Shown here: one piece after another, positions 1 to 12,964 of the stretch
Layout: each line of letters begins with the position of its first letter
Position numbering within the stretch: the first letter of the stretch is position 1
Assembly: GCA_018873225.1 (NCBI GenBank)
Contig: JAEILZ010000008.1
Coordinates: 2,294,001 to 2,358,000 of the forward strand
From: [Phialemoniopsis] sp. UDSM-2020
Lineage: Eukaryota; Ascomycota; Sordariomycetes; Thyridiales; Thyridiaceae
Direction: 5' to 3'
DNA length: 64,000 nucleotides
Position numbers and translations under genes: made by a program
Notes under the pieces: model-generated
The model's input: the letters and a program-made list of their open reading frames with translations, nothing else
Told to the model about the DNA's origin: nothing
Databases searched by the model: none

Positions 1-463
1 GTAATTCATGCGTGACCAGTAAAGGATTTCATCTTTTTTAGCTCTTTTGCATTCCAGATCGAATGCTATTATGTATCATCAGGTATCTTTGCTATTTCAA
101 AAGCAGCTCGTCATATTTTCCAGCTAGTTTCTTACTTCGCTGATCAATATACCTGATTTGCTCCCTAGTTGTGTCTGGTGTATCCTTTCACCCGCGGCAC
201 AAAGGAAAAAGATAATAGAGTTGGCCCAAGGAGAGATCCTCGCCCAATCAGCCAATGCCGCCATTTCTTTTTTAGGTTGTCCCATCCTTGTTTTGGTAAA
301 GTCATTCATGTCGTAAGTGTGCCACACACGATAAGACAGGTAAGTTGTTGAAGCCCTTTTGTAAATCCCATTCATTAAATGAAAAAAGAGAAAATGATGA
401 AACACCGTAAAATGATCATTCCCATAAAAAGTCGCCAGTAGTAAAGTGAAAAGTCGTCAGCTT
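1..463. other. Non-coding stretch at left edge
   Basis: AT-rich sequence lying 3' of the small minus-strand gene that ends at 464. Short open frames exist on both strands but show no recognisable protein family, so I see only a probable 3' flank here. Confidence 0.6.
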
Positions 464-778
464 CTACTCGACTGCCATCTCGTGCCAGTCCTCCTTGTGC
501 TCATCCGGATGCTCACCCCAGTGAACGGGGCCCAGCTTGAGCACACGGCGGGCGCCGCTCTTGCCGTCGCTGCTGATGCTGGAGCTCCGTCGCTTGGTAG
601 GTTCGGCTTTCGGGATGGCCTCGGTGACAGTGGTAGCTGTCTCCACTGGCGGCATCTTGACTGAGGGCGCCTTCTGGGTCTGGGGGTAAGAGGCCGAGGT
701 GGCCGGGGCGAGCGAGAGAAACTCTGTGAGAGGGCGACGCTCGAGTGACCTCAGAGTAGGGGCGGCTGAAGAAGACAT
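464..778 (-). CDS. Small conserved fungal protein, function unknown
   Basis: A single-exon 104-residue protein starting MSSSAAPTLRSLERR. The first half is Ser/Thr/Pro/Ala-rich and looks disordered. A basic, serine-rich patch (KRRSSSISSDG, about residues 63-73) precedes a conserved-looking C-terminal block containing LKLGPVHWGEH and ending in AVE. I remember this C-terminal signature from many short Pezizomycotina proteins of unknown role; that is memory, not a search. There is no signal peptide, membrane segment or catalytic motif. The basic RRSSS patch could be a phosphorylation site (inference). It is isolated: the next supported gene upstream lies 7 kb away. Its promoter would lie to the right of 778. 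Confidence 0.75.
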   Translation of the reverse strand: MSSSAAPTLRSLERRPLTEFLSLAPATSASYPQTQKAPSVKMPPVETATTVTEAIPKAEPTKRRSSSISSDGKSGARRVLKLGPVHWGEHPDEHKEDWHEMAVE

Positions 779-3700
779 GATGACGAAAAGGTAGTGAGAG
801 TTGGTGCGTGTGATAAGGACGGGAGAGGGCTGGTATCTTGGAAGCGAGGCTTCCTCGAGGTGTTGTTCTTGATAGTGATAGTGTTGACGATCAGGGAGAG
901 CACTTCTTCTGAGATACAGGACGTAATAATGGGCTTGTTGTGAGCTTGAATGATAAGAAAGTCAAAGAGGGAGACAAGATGGAAGCTCGGGAGGGATGGT
1001 TTCTCTTATATGCCCAATCCCGCCATGTCTACCTACCTAGAGGATCAAATGCAAAAGGCGCTTATCACAATGGGATACGATGGAGGACTAAAGGGAAAAG
1101 ATACAAGTCGATACTTGACCCGAGGAGGAAGTGCCAGGGGCCCTGACCCCGTGAAGCGACAGGGCAGTGTCAGTACAAGCTGCTAGCGGGGCTGTGTCTC
1201 ATGATTTGACTCGCTCCATATTTGCGAGCTTGTACTTTGTCGACACACCCCCCTTTTTGGTGGAGGAAAGGAAGCATATGATAGATGGCGCCATGGACCA
1301 CACGTGCGGTTTTGATTGGCGACTTGCAGGCAGGTCTAGCTGACAAAATCAAATGACACGAGGCCGCCGTTACCCGCGCTGCCCGCATTCGCCGTGGGAG
1401 GGAGAAAAATGGCAGCGAAAAGACAGAAAAAATCGGATGTCAAAACCATCTGCTTCAAGCGTCCCAAAGGGCAACCTCACGATCTAGTGATGTCAGTAGG
1501 GCGATTAGGACACGGGTTCTGATATCCAGGTGTGTGGAGCTTCGAGGCGGCTGCGTCTCGCAGTCTCGGCTTGTCAGCCCAAGGAGGTCTGTTTTTGACA
1601 AAGTCTCGAACCATTTCCGGCCTTGATTGGCCACCGTGGGAGACTAAAGAGAATTCTTCGGGAACTTTCGTGACGGTAAAGTTGCAACCCCAGAACTACA
1701 GGGGCGATCAGGCACCTGGCTGACCTGGATTTTGCGGGGTGTGGGGACGGACATCGTCTCTTCCCATGCCGTGCTCGGCATGGTGCATGGCGAGAACGCG
1801 CTTCCCTGGTACATTGGCCGAATCTAGCCGTCCTGGGCCATTGAGCATTTGCACATGTCTCTTCTCGATGGACTCGAAGGGACGCATCGGGGAAATGGCG
1901 GTTTTCGAGCTCGTGTCAGCCGACCCGGAGCTCCTGAACATCCCCGGCCCAGTCTAGGCATTGCCTGCATTTTCCGAGTACTCGTAACCTTGTCAGCGGA
2001 GGCCGAGACTGGATGAGCAGGCTCTGATACAGTGATATCAAGTGTTAAACAACCTACCACGCCTAACGACTTGCCTCGTTCGACGTTAGGTAGGTTGATG
2101 GGCTTTTTACCAAGACGAAATACTGACGAGACATTCGAAATTGAAACCTGCAACCTGGACAAGCACTCAGATCCAGCATCCTGCCAGTGGTGAGTCGGGT
2201 TCCGTCTGTCTCCTCACTGTCATTTTTCCGTCTTCTTTCATCTCTGATGCAAGGTTTTGCACCAGTCAAGATCAACACTGTTCACGACCTCGTTAGCAAC
2301 TTCTAACTTGGGAAAGGCTAGGGAGGGTACACACACCGTCCATTCCATGAAGTAGCCATACTTCTTTCCGAGATCAGTCTCGAAGTTGTCACGGACGTCT
2401 CATCGTCGAGCCTCCTTCCAACATCACCTTCTATCACCTTTGGTCTAGTGGGCTGGTGACAGTAGTGATCATGCGGGTGGACAGGCATCTGGGTTGATCT
2501 CCATGCACGGTAGCGTGTGTTGGCTTCTCGCGGGCCGTCATTGCTGCAGAGTGGTGATGATGCAGCAACTTGTCATGGCCGGCCGCTGGTTATGAGTGGC
2601 ACACGACAAGGTATGCCACATCCATTCAAGTCAAGTTGTGTGCCGGATCGGGGACATGGAGGCATGTCCGATGGCTTACCACTGTCTTTGTCTTGTGCGT
2701 GGTTTGGCCAAGGAGGCAAAGGTGTCTCCGCTCTCGTCCAAGTTGGCATGAGCTATCACACCCAAGTGAGGCAGTTGGTCGAGGTGCTTCATCCTTGATC
2801 TCGGGTGAATGCCCTGCTGATCGACTTATCCAGGGCTTGCAGGAAGATCCCTGGAGCAATCTCGGGGACGAGTCTACCTTGCGTCCCCGAGCGTCGATAC
2901 GAATGACCTGAAGGGTAAGAGACTCGTGGCCATGTTCCTCCCGGGTACATTGGGCAGAGCCTGTGCTTGTGCCTGATGCACAATGGGTGATAACCGCTGC
3001 GGAAGTCGGTCCGGTGGTATGCGGATAGGACAACTAGGACTTAGCTCCGCAGTTGTCCAGAGATGTTGGTTGTTGATGTGATGCCGAAGCTGCAGGTGAC
3101 TGCTTCGTCATGCTTGTGCGATGACCAAGGCGGCATGGCTGTTGATGGGATCCTCGACGAGGGGGCCGACCTACCCATGGTCGACCCTCCCTCGGCACGG
3201 AACCAGGTCCGTCAGCAAATATCAGGCAAGAGAGAGAGCTAGGCACCGCCCTCTCCCCTAGTCTCGAACCGCCGTACGATCGACTAATCCGCTGTCATGG
3301 TCAAATATCTGACCAATGTGGGTGCATTCGATGTAGGGAATCGAAGACCTTGCGAGAAGAGCGATGTCTCTAAGCACCAATCATTGTCAGTGCATCTGGA
3401 TAATCTGTCTTGAATATGCTGTTGGTCCTTGAGGCTTTCGCCATGATGAGTTGAGGCGTCTCGGTCCTGGTCCGCCAGCACGGCAAAGTGGTGGATGGCG
3501 GTTACCACTGTCAGTTGATTGGTGTGATTGGCGGGAGCGCGCGCTTTGCTGTCGCTTGGGCACTTCTGACCACTCAAACCAGACGTTGCACACAGAGAAA
3601 GCCGCCGCTAGGCAAAGAGACAATTTTCTTTTGTCGCGCTTCGTAAACAATTAGCAATACAGACTTGTTCTTTGCATTGGACTTGACTTACTATTGTTCC

Positions 3701-6700
3701 TCTGAATGAGCATATGGTGTGTGTACCGAGGCGCGCAAAATGATAGATGTTAACGGGAAGAGAAAAAGGCAGTTCCACTTTAAAACGAAGCCTCACTTTA
3801 TGTGTCGAGGTTTTAGATCAAGCCATCATGCATGGTTGGTAGGAGGGCTTGAGGCAAGAAGCCCAGGAGGAAGGTACTGGCCGAGCCATCGATATGATGT
3901 CTGGTCTACGCCCAAACTACGCCACGGTCAGCCAAACACCAAACGGTCACTTGATCTTTGGTGGGTTGGCTGTCAAGGATCAAAGGTATTGGCACTGTTA
4001 TGAGGCTTTCCACAATGTTGGTTCAGTCAATGTGACACTGTTTAGAAATACCGACAACCATATGACGGAAGGCAAGGTAGAAAGCCCCCAAGGTAGGTCT
4101 GTGCCAGCCTTGAAAGGCACTCGGCATGAGTGACAAACAAGTATGCAGGGCGAAAGCCGGGACGTGCCGCTGATGGATCGGACGTAGGGTTTGGTCTCGA
4201 GATTGGCCGCATGAAACGATGCATTTGGCCCCCATGATATATGTGTCTCTGCGGCGTCAGTCGGCAGAGATTTGACATGAACGACCGTAACACCATTCAC
4301 CAATATCGATCAATAGACTTAATACGCCAGAAAGCCACAGATTCCATATGGGATCGTCAGGTCGTGATCATTGAACCTTTCCTTGTAGTGTGAAAGGCAA
4401 AGCGACTGCCATAGGGCACTAGTCTTACGACGCCTCGAACGTGTTAGCGAGAAACGCAGAGTTAGTCCTTTTACTCTGCTTACGTTTATGTTATTTCTCT
4501 CTTTCCATCGCTGACTTCCCTTTCTGTCTCATCTTTTACTCTTCAGATCCTGCTATTGCTCAGCAGGTTTCCGTTTAGCAATACCGTGCGTTCCATCTCT
4601 GAATACCTGATTGCTCAGCTTTATTTTGCTAGAAGAAGCGAAAATGAGGCGTAGAAGAACATAAAGGAGAGCGAGCCACTGACAAGACGAGAGCTGGCAA
4701 GTGTAAAACTTGTTCTCCAAATAGGAGTAAGCAAGCTAAAGGACAATGTTCCAGCGAGGAGCCGAAAAAGCAATTTATAACCTTCTAAATAGGGATAACT
4801 TCTAGAGTTCGAGACAGAACCCGGATGCAGCACAGGCAGTGTAGATTCCGCAAGATGTCTTGTCGAGTACCATGGAATGATTTTGTTTCAAACCAGGCGC
4901 ATTAGTTCTGCTCTGATGTCTGTGCATGAGTTTGCATTAAGAAGAAGCCTCGTTGGTGATTATGCGCGTTCTGTACCTGTCATGCCTCGATTGAGGTGTC
5001 GTTCCGTGGCGGCGCAACGTCACTGCCAGCACAACCCTCAACCAATCTGATAGCCCTGCGGCGGGCTGCATATCCTACATGGATCTGGACGATGCATTCC
5101 CATCGACTGTCATCGAGACGCCAAGCTGGTGTCAACTGTCGACAGGGTCCCCCTTACATCACATCCCGCTAAGTGGTGGTCCTTGCGCACAGGACTGGGG
5201 TGTGTGTGGGTATCTGGTAATTACAGTCCAGGTACGCATTCTCATCAACTCGCCCTGTTTTTCTTTCTACCTCCCTTTCAAAGTCTAGTCCGTCATTGTG
5301 TCGTTGTACAAGAAAGACGAGGACTTACATTGAAGAGTAAAATGTGGTTGGCGGTTGCAATGGACCGGGCTAGTAGCCACTAGATCTCAAAAGTCCCAAT
5401 CTGTTGGTACATTCAGAGTGACCATACAGTCTCGTCCTTGATGGCAGAACTACTTCGTACCTCCACTCAGACCGGCTTGCAGGTTGCACCGGACAGTCTG
5501 AAGGCCATAGGCGCTCTCCGTTGATGTCTGCCGTACCCCGTACTCCGTATGTACATACACTCGTCCACCGGCCGGTCCACCAAGAAATGCTGGAAGAGTG
5601 TGGCCGTTACACGCCAGGGGTGCCATGTCTCTCGTTCTGCTTGTGACTAGCGATAGCTTCCTCCGGCTGATCAGCCGTAATTAGCTCTCGGCTTGGCGAT
5701 TGGCTGGAGCACCAAAACGAAACGGAGAAGAAGACGAGCGGAGTCTGCCTGCCAAAGTGACGAAGATCAAGTAGACTCGAGAAGGGAAAGCAGCTGGAAC
5801 TGTGAAGTGGGGATCAAGAAGAAGGAAGGAAAGGCACAGACAGGGCATGCCTTGGAGACAGTGACTGCCATTTTGGCAACGTAAAGTAAGGTTGTGATTG
5901 GGAAACCTGCAACGCTCCTGCCAGAAGTATGATGCAGAGACGGTATGTAGACGTCCAAACATTGTTAGGCTCCGTCTCTCTTATTTCTCTCAGACACCAC
6001 AACACTCCCTTCCCCAGGTTTCTCCCTCCCCAACCCTTCCCATTCTCTCGAACCCGTGCATCGACTCGCTGGTTTCTCCAAAATTACCATGAACTTCTTC
6101 ATAGCATTCTCTTATGTCGAGAAGACGGGCGGGCCTAGGGGTGGCCCGGGTTTCCCATCTTCCCACCTCTCTGTCCAGCGCTGCCCAATCTTTCTCAGGG
6201 TAGCGAGGTCGTCGACACTGGAATCGAAGCCCTCATTCTCAACGGTTGAACCTAACCCGGACTGGCTTAGATTGGTCACGCCGCCGCCTGCAGCTGTATG
6301 ACATCGAGCGACCTGAAAGTTGGCCCGGAGGGGGGACCCTGCTCATCCACGAAGCCGTTCGTCGACAAGCGAGCCTGTCCACACTCGACCAACCTGAACC
6401 CCACTGTAGAAGAAATCGACACAGGGTTGCACATCACGGCCGAATCGGAATCACCAATCCTTGTCCGGACTTGTCAACTAGCTCAATGTTGCGTTTCCCC
6501 TCGCCCTTTTCAGTGGCCGGAACCCTTCCAACACCTCATCCGTGGCTATGCCCACACATACCTCGCCAGCGACCAAGACGCCTACCCACCACGCTTGGAG
6601 CGCCTGACGGAAAGTCGATAGGATCCATTTCATCCTCTTCCTCACACACTCTACCTCTCTTGTTAAGAGTGTTCACTACCGACATGGCTACTACGGAACA

Positions 6701-7881
6701 CACTGTGTGTTCCAGCCCTAATTGCCCACCGCCCTACCCGTCATTTTCCATGAGTCCTTGCTGCGTCGTTCTGCGCTGCATTTCAGCCCACGATCTCTCT
6801 CCACTATGCACCGTTTGCCGTCAAGGATGTGGCTTCTTTGGACAGACATGTTTGAACAAGGTTGAGTGCAGCAAAGCGGACACCACACCATCAAACACTG
6901 GCAAATTGCAACTTTCCCTTCCCGCAGGTTGTGGCCCGAGTTTTAGCCCGGCACCCTTGCACCTCTTACCTTCTTGTATTTCTGCCTGTTTCTGGACGTG
7001 ACCATGTATACAAGCAACAGAAGTGGTTGCCACATGGGTTCTTTGGCCTCGCGGTATTGTACCACTTTGTGATACGACAACTTTTAGACCCAACAGCCGT
7101 CCACCCCGAGCCCCCATCCATCCCTCTTGTCTCTGATTCGTTATTCTGCCTATCTTGGAATGCGGATCCATCCCATCTTTCCTGATGAGCACCTCCTCTA
7201 AATTGAGTGTATACCCGTCCGAAGCCCTACAAGTGTACTTCTACTTCTTCGCCATGTTATCCCCGGTCATCTCACTCGACGGTGCGGTCATACTTGACTA
7301 CATCGAGACTGTTCTGCAACAGCAAAGGCAGTTGGTTCGCACCGAGTTCACGGCCAACTCTGCCTATCCATGACACACTGTCTTCGAGGGCCCATTAATT
7401 CGCACACCGACTGCTGTGACCTGCATGAGGCAGTCGGCTTTTCAACTTGATGGAGTGGACTGTTCGTTCTACCCCTATGGAAGCCATATATGCCTAACGC
7501 AACATGTTGTTGGGTTATCACAATTCTGTATATAAGAAGCTTCACGGATGGCTTCCATTCTCGAGTCCCTTTGTTTCCAATCGTCTCCAGTAGAGTCTCT
7601 ACTGTTCTTTGCAAATATCACGGCCGCCGGTACTACTCAAGCATCTGGCTCAGCAGAGTCCACTGGTGTTGTTGCTCAAGTATACGATCTTGGAAGACTC
7701 GTCAGCAGAACCAATCCAGCACTCAACGATCAGTTCTTAAAAGCTTCTAGCAAGGACCCGACAGGCACGTCTTGCATCGCAGTCGGCTCTGGAGCCAACG
7801 GTTTCCGACAACTCGAGTCCTGAGATCTACACACCCTGCCAGCACTCACACACGCCGCGCCGCTCCAGGGGGAACGTCAAC
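779..7881. other. 7.1 kb gene-poor interval
   Basis: No gene is supported here. The longest open frame (6,246-7,001, plus) opens without ATG; its only plausible start is at 6,684. A CT-rich tract around 5,970-6,060 resembles a fungal promoter or 5' leader, but no recognisable protein follows it. The interval separates two divergently oriented small genes and could hold regulatory DNA, a non-coding transcript or decayed genes; the sequence alone does not decide. Confidence 0.5.
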
Positions 7882-8132
7882 ATGTGCAAATACATTTACT
7901 ACATCTACGAATGCGGTCACGAATTCCTCCACGGCGTGTGGCAATGCAGCGCAGTGCGAGATGGTGTCTGCCCAAAGAAACAAAAAAGGGAAGAGGTCTA
8001 CCAACCGGGCCTGTGCGAGCAGTACGGCCATGGCCAATGTGACAGGTAGGAATTCAGTGTCTATATCAGACCGGCTTTAACCTGTGCTAATATTTGGTCT
8101 CTGACAGACGACGACGACACTCACGGCGATAG
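7882..8132 (+). CDS. Short Cys-rich protein, two exons
   Basis: Exon 1 spans 7,882-8,045 and exon 2 spans 8,108-8,132, with a 62-bp intron (donor GTAGGA, acceptor CTGACAG). The exons total 189 nt and encode 62 residues. The protein begins MCKYIYYIYECGHEF and has Cys at 2, 11, 22, 30, 45 and 53, with a CGH at 11-13. It ends in a basic tail rich in Arg (54-62). The aromatic start followed by CGH and spaced cysteines resembles a set of small fungal proteins that I recall as uncharacterised; a zinc-binding fold is plausible. There is no signal peptide, so it is probably not a secreted effector. Exon 2 is only 25 nt and is the least certain part; without splicing the protein would still end after codon 55. 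It is the only supported gene between 779 and 12,964. Confidence 0.55.
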
Positions 8133-11100
8133 ACGGCAAGCCAGTGCGTTGAGATTGGTAGAGGCCTCTCCGTGCTACGCCGGCTCGAGCACCGCGAGGC
8201 ACACCACTGATGGCCCAGGGAGCCAGAAAGGGGTAAAGGCCTGATATTCATCAGACCAAGTGCATTGGGTCATGCAGTTCCGGTATCATAGGCAAGGTCG
8301 AATGTCGCATGCTGGGTCAACTAGCATGTTGTGTATGAGTGCTCGGGAGTCTAGCCGTTGAAGGCCTGCCCAAGCGTTTGTCTGGCTGTACAAAATCGTT
8401 TGCTGATCTCGTCTTTGGCGACTTGATTGGCTTCTCTTTAGAAATTGAAAGATTGGAGTCATCGACCAACGTTCCCTGCTGCATAGCTCCTACGTGACCA
8501 ACTGGACTTCGACACGAAAGAATGCCTATCGCGACAAGGGCCGCGGCTGAAGGTTGCACAGGATGCGGGTCAACGCGCTTGTATCCCTGTTGCGAATAGT
8601 TGATCTGTCATCCTACTGCACGTAATCGTCGGCCCGCGCTTGACGGAGTGGTTCATCTACTTGGATTTGGGTATTTTACCTACAAGATTCGCCGAGTTGT
8701 AGATTGAGCGAAAGACGGGTTGACATTGGCTGGTGGCTCAAATCGATGCAGGGGCTAGAAGCGCACTAAACAGGACCCCGGCCTGACCGCCGCCCACTAA
8801 AATCAGCCATGTTGCTTGCCGAAAGAGGGGGACAAATTTGACTGGAGTTACAGCAAACAGGCTGGCATGTGGTCACCATGTCGAATGCGACATGATTCAT
8901 GGACTTGGCCGAAAGAGGCCGTCAACCGCACCGGGTGACGACGTGGTCTGTCAAAACCCACGGTTTGAAATATCTGTGACACAGGCGCGCATCTGTATTG
9001 CTCTGCACACATCATGGCCACGTTAAATAAGGTATGCGCTATATTGGCCTTCCCGTGCGCTTAGTATGGGCACCGCATCCGTTTGTCTCAGCCGCCCGTG
9101 GGCTAATTTACACGACAGCGAGCATCCGTGGACATCAAACCACGATGATTATTGCTCAGGAAAGAGACTCCGGAGTGTTGACCGGGAAATGACAGATGAC
9201 ACAGAGAATTTGTTCATATGACATGCACGACGAGCATGTTTGCGCAGCCGTTGACCACTTGGTGGAAAGGACTCGAGTCGTCGAACGGTCATGATTATTT
9301 CCCAACCTGTTGGCGGCACTCGTCACGGTCACACCAAATCGAGGCGGATATGGCCGAGCAAGAGCCGCCAACGTATGGCGATACCCGGACAAGATGATCA
9401 GTAAGTGTTGGCCGTTGGATTCATCGTGGCCCATTGTGTAGGCCCTAGCTCTGCATCAATCGGCCACTCAGCCCCCAAAAAAGACGAACCGTAGTTTTGC
9501 AGACAATGCCCCAGTTGACGGGCGTCCGATTTAGCTGTTTCAGACGAAACGGAGCGGCGCATGTACCCTTCATCATGTGATGACGGGGCAAACAGGGGTT
9601 TGTAGACTTTTGCGAAAAGGGGGCGCTCGTCGTCGTTGGGGGACATTTTGCCATTCCAGCCACCACTGTCTCTCTGAAAAACGCCCTGTGCAGGCCACCA
9701 AAGACTTGGCCGCCACCTCAACTTACAGAGGGATTTCCCACCCAAAGCCACGTTGGTTGTACCTCGAGGGGTCCTCCAATCGACCCCAATACACCCATCC
9801 GAATTCAGCCCTGTAAGTCACCAGGGGCAAAATACAGTGGGAGCATGTGGGCGGAGACGAGGCGCATGTCGCCTCTTTTGTCCCGGCAAGGATGCATCAA
9901 ACTGCACTTTCCTTTCTTTATCTGTATAGACTCCTCGACACGTCTGAACGATCGACGCTTTTTATCAAATAAGGAAGGGGTGGGGTTGTCTTCTGACAGC
10001 CACTCAAGGCAACGGCGAGTCGTCCTGACGGAATTGGATGCCCAGGCCACGAAGTACTCGCAAATAATACCTTGCAAGGATAGCAACGACAGCACCAAGC
10101 AACCTCCACAGTATCCAAACCAGTTTTTGCGCACACCCACACCGCAAGCCAACAACAGCCTAATCCATTCACGATGGGACTCCTTTCTTGTGCAGACCAA
10201 CAGCCATCGCTCTTGTGATCACGAGATGATCTTCACTTACTGCCGTCATTGAGCCCGGCCTTCTTCCCACCAATGACGAGCCTCAAGTTGCTAAGAAGAT
10301 GTGATCCATTCTTTAAGGTGGCCATCCTTCTCTCGTCCTAGAATCTGTGAGACACCACGGGCATCCTCCATGCAGGCTGCCAAGACGATTCCGTCGCAAC
10401 CCGATGACTGCAATCAACCCAAACGCATGCACTTTCTCTGGCCACCGAGCTGCTGCCTCGTTCCGCAACGAAAGTAGGTTTGGCCAACCCACCCTTGAGA
10501 ACATGCATGCGACATAGGACTTTGGATTGTTTGCTTAGGCTGCAGGGAAACGTCAAGTGCTCTATTGATACTAGATTCCGATGAATGCCTCTGCCGCATC
10601 GAATGCGTACACGCCAACGCAGAGGGCGGGCAGGGGTGCAATGCACACATGGGATGGAGCTGCCGCACCAGCACTTTGCCGCGACTCTGTACGACGCATC
10701 TTGCGGAGTCGCTGCGAAGACTACAGGATCGATGATCCCGCAGGGCTGCACACCGCCGCACAATCTTGCGTCAGAAGCCGCGGCAGCGACAGTCTCCCGG
10801 TCTGTCCCCCATCATACATGCAGGTCTTACAGAATGCTGTGCCACCCCTCTGCCGATATATCTGAGCAAACTTAGGGTCCGTCTCAATTAGAGTTTGACA
10901 CCTGTCGGTAGCCGCATGGCTGGACGGATCGCAGCGCAAGTTTTCCATTTCGTGCGACAGAAAATTGTGAATGGCTTCTGGCAGCGAGATGCTGCAGATA
11001 CGAGCAAACCTGCATTGGCCGATTTCCGACGAGGGCCGGTACGCGAAGCTCATTGCAATGGGCGAGAACCTGGTTCTAGCAAGCAGGATTGTCACGCACC

Positions 11101-12964
11101 CACCGCCCACTAAGACCTGAAAGGTCGAGATTTGGGCCGTGCTAATCGTTGCCGCAGCTCGACAAGAGCTCATTTCTCAAGATACCTTGCTGCCAACCAG
11201 ATTCTGGCGATGCTGGCTTTTGATTCGGCCGGCAACAACCATGAGACGGATGACTTCGGTGAACTCGAATCTATCCTTACCGTTCACATGCTCATTCCCC
11301 TATTTGAAAATTTGCAACTAGGCAACCTACTTTTCGAGATTTGATTTCTCTCTCCACATGTAATGGAGTATGAGGTCGAGAAAACGGGCCAACGCAACCT
11401 ATGTTGGTTGCCGCACCGGTTACGGGAGAGGCCCCCACTTGACCCCGGCACCGCCCTTCCTTTCCCGTCAACTCATGGGTCGCCGATTGGCTAGATTTCC
11501 GAACGATGCTCTTCAAGGCTGCAATTAGCCGCCCGATCTGCAGCTACGCACCGCGCCTAGGCTTCTCCTCCCAGTGCTTTGGCCAGTCATCTCTCTGCCT
11601 CGGCCGACCTTGGCTCGATGCATGCAGAAACAAGCGCACTTGGCCCTGGTCTGGTCTCAAGGGGCCTGCCGAGCTTACGCATAGCTTTGTCGGGTACAGG
11701 TACTTGTATCAGTGTTGCATGGCCTTTTGCACACCCCTTCCCATGGTTGCTTTCCCCTTGGGGTCCAGACAAGCGAAACAGGTGGATTGCCGACTGGGGT
11801 CCGTAATTAGTTCCCACTCTTGATCCCATCAGGGCCGTCCACACCGTCTTACACCCGGACCGGCGGATCCCCCCAGGACCCACCCGGCCGCTTACCGGGC
11901 CGCCGGTAGGGCTCGAAGGCCAAGGCAGACTGATACTTAAGCCGGGTTTTCCGCATCGTCATTCGGCACCACTCAGGGGAAAAGGGGGCTTGAGACCCAA
12001 ACCCAACAGAATGGTCGTCCTAGCCAAGTCTGGCACGCCGAAAGCCCCCCCTGACTCCATCTCGTTCACGAGCCTCTGACGGCGGAGGAAATACGACGAC
12101 CCCAAAGGACCCCGCGCAGACGTCGAAGTCTGCCTTGCAATGTGATCAGTCCCTTATGACTCTACCGGAGCAGAGCAGTGCCCTGTTTGACCTAGAGTCG
12201 AAACTAGGCTGTCCAACAATGCCAACATGATGACGCCTGGGGCCATCTCGCATTCGCAGATCGCACACCCTGGAATGCTGGGCGGAAAACGTACGATTGC
12301 GACGGTGGAGGGAGAAGTTGGCCAGAATTGTGATCTCGCTTCTTGACAATGCTCTGACTGCTCGAGGTGGTTACATTTTGAGTGAAATTGCGCCGAGAGG
12401 TTCATCTCCTAGGCGTGCTGGGCATCGTGATCACATATCAGCTTCAGGGCAGTCACAAAGTCACGATGACTCGATCCGGCGCAATGATAGATGTACAGAT
12501 TAATGCTAGGGATTCAATTCAGAAGTTATCTGCTGCCTCCCTGTTTCCTTTTTTGTTCCACCCTTCTGCTTTCTTTCTGTCTTTCTAGCCCGCATTGTGC
12601 AGAAAGCGACACAGCCAGGCGTTAAAGAAAATGAAGAAATCGTCAGTCTTGATTTATGACACACGCAATATGCTTTCCCTTTTGCCACCAAGAAAAAAAG
12701 AGAACGAGTAAATCACAACCACCCCCTTTGCCCCTTCGCCATGTATACTGTACAAACAAGGGAACTCGGGAAAGCTCTTTGCTGGCCCCCCGAGAGAAGA
12801 GAACTTGTTCTTTTTTTTTGTGTGTTTTGGGAAGAGTGTGTGTATATGCTGCCGTGAATGCCGCAACGAAGAATCAACCATCTTGTCGGATCAACTGTCT
12901 CTCTCCCCCAATGCAGATTAATGACTTCCCTCGACCGAACAGTCTTCCTCTTCAGTGACTAGAT
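8133..12964. other. 4.8 kb gene-poor interval, includes RPB1 3' flank
   Basis: No supported gene. The right end (about 12,600-12,964) must include the RPB1 3' UTR. An 8-bp inverted repeat (ACCGGCGG / CCGCCGGT) lies near 11,865-11,910 in a GC-rich patch, and T-rich runs occur near 12,810. All open frames here lack family resemblance and mostly overlap one another on both strands. Confidence 0.5.

Noticed and set aside
5547..5558. 12-bp palindrome GTATGTACATAC
   Set aside because: Single occurrence in gene-poor sequence with no associated feature.
6246..7001. 251-codon plus-strand open frame
   Set aside because: It opens without ATG and the composition is low in recognisable motifs; only the internal ATG at 6,684 was kept as a lead.
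7548..7823. 91-codon plus-strand frame just before the Cys-rich gene
   Set aside because: ATG-initiated but without family resemblance; it could be leader sequence. Not enough evidence to call a gene.
11865..11910. 8-bp GC-rich inverted repeat ACCGGCGG/CCGCCGGT
   Set aside because: Short, in a GC-rich patch, with a loop of over 20 nt and no gene nearby; easily due to chance.
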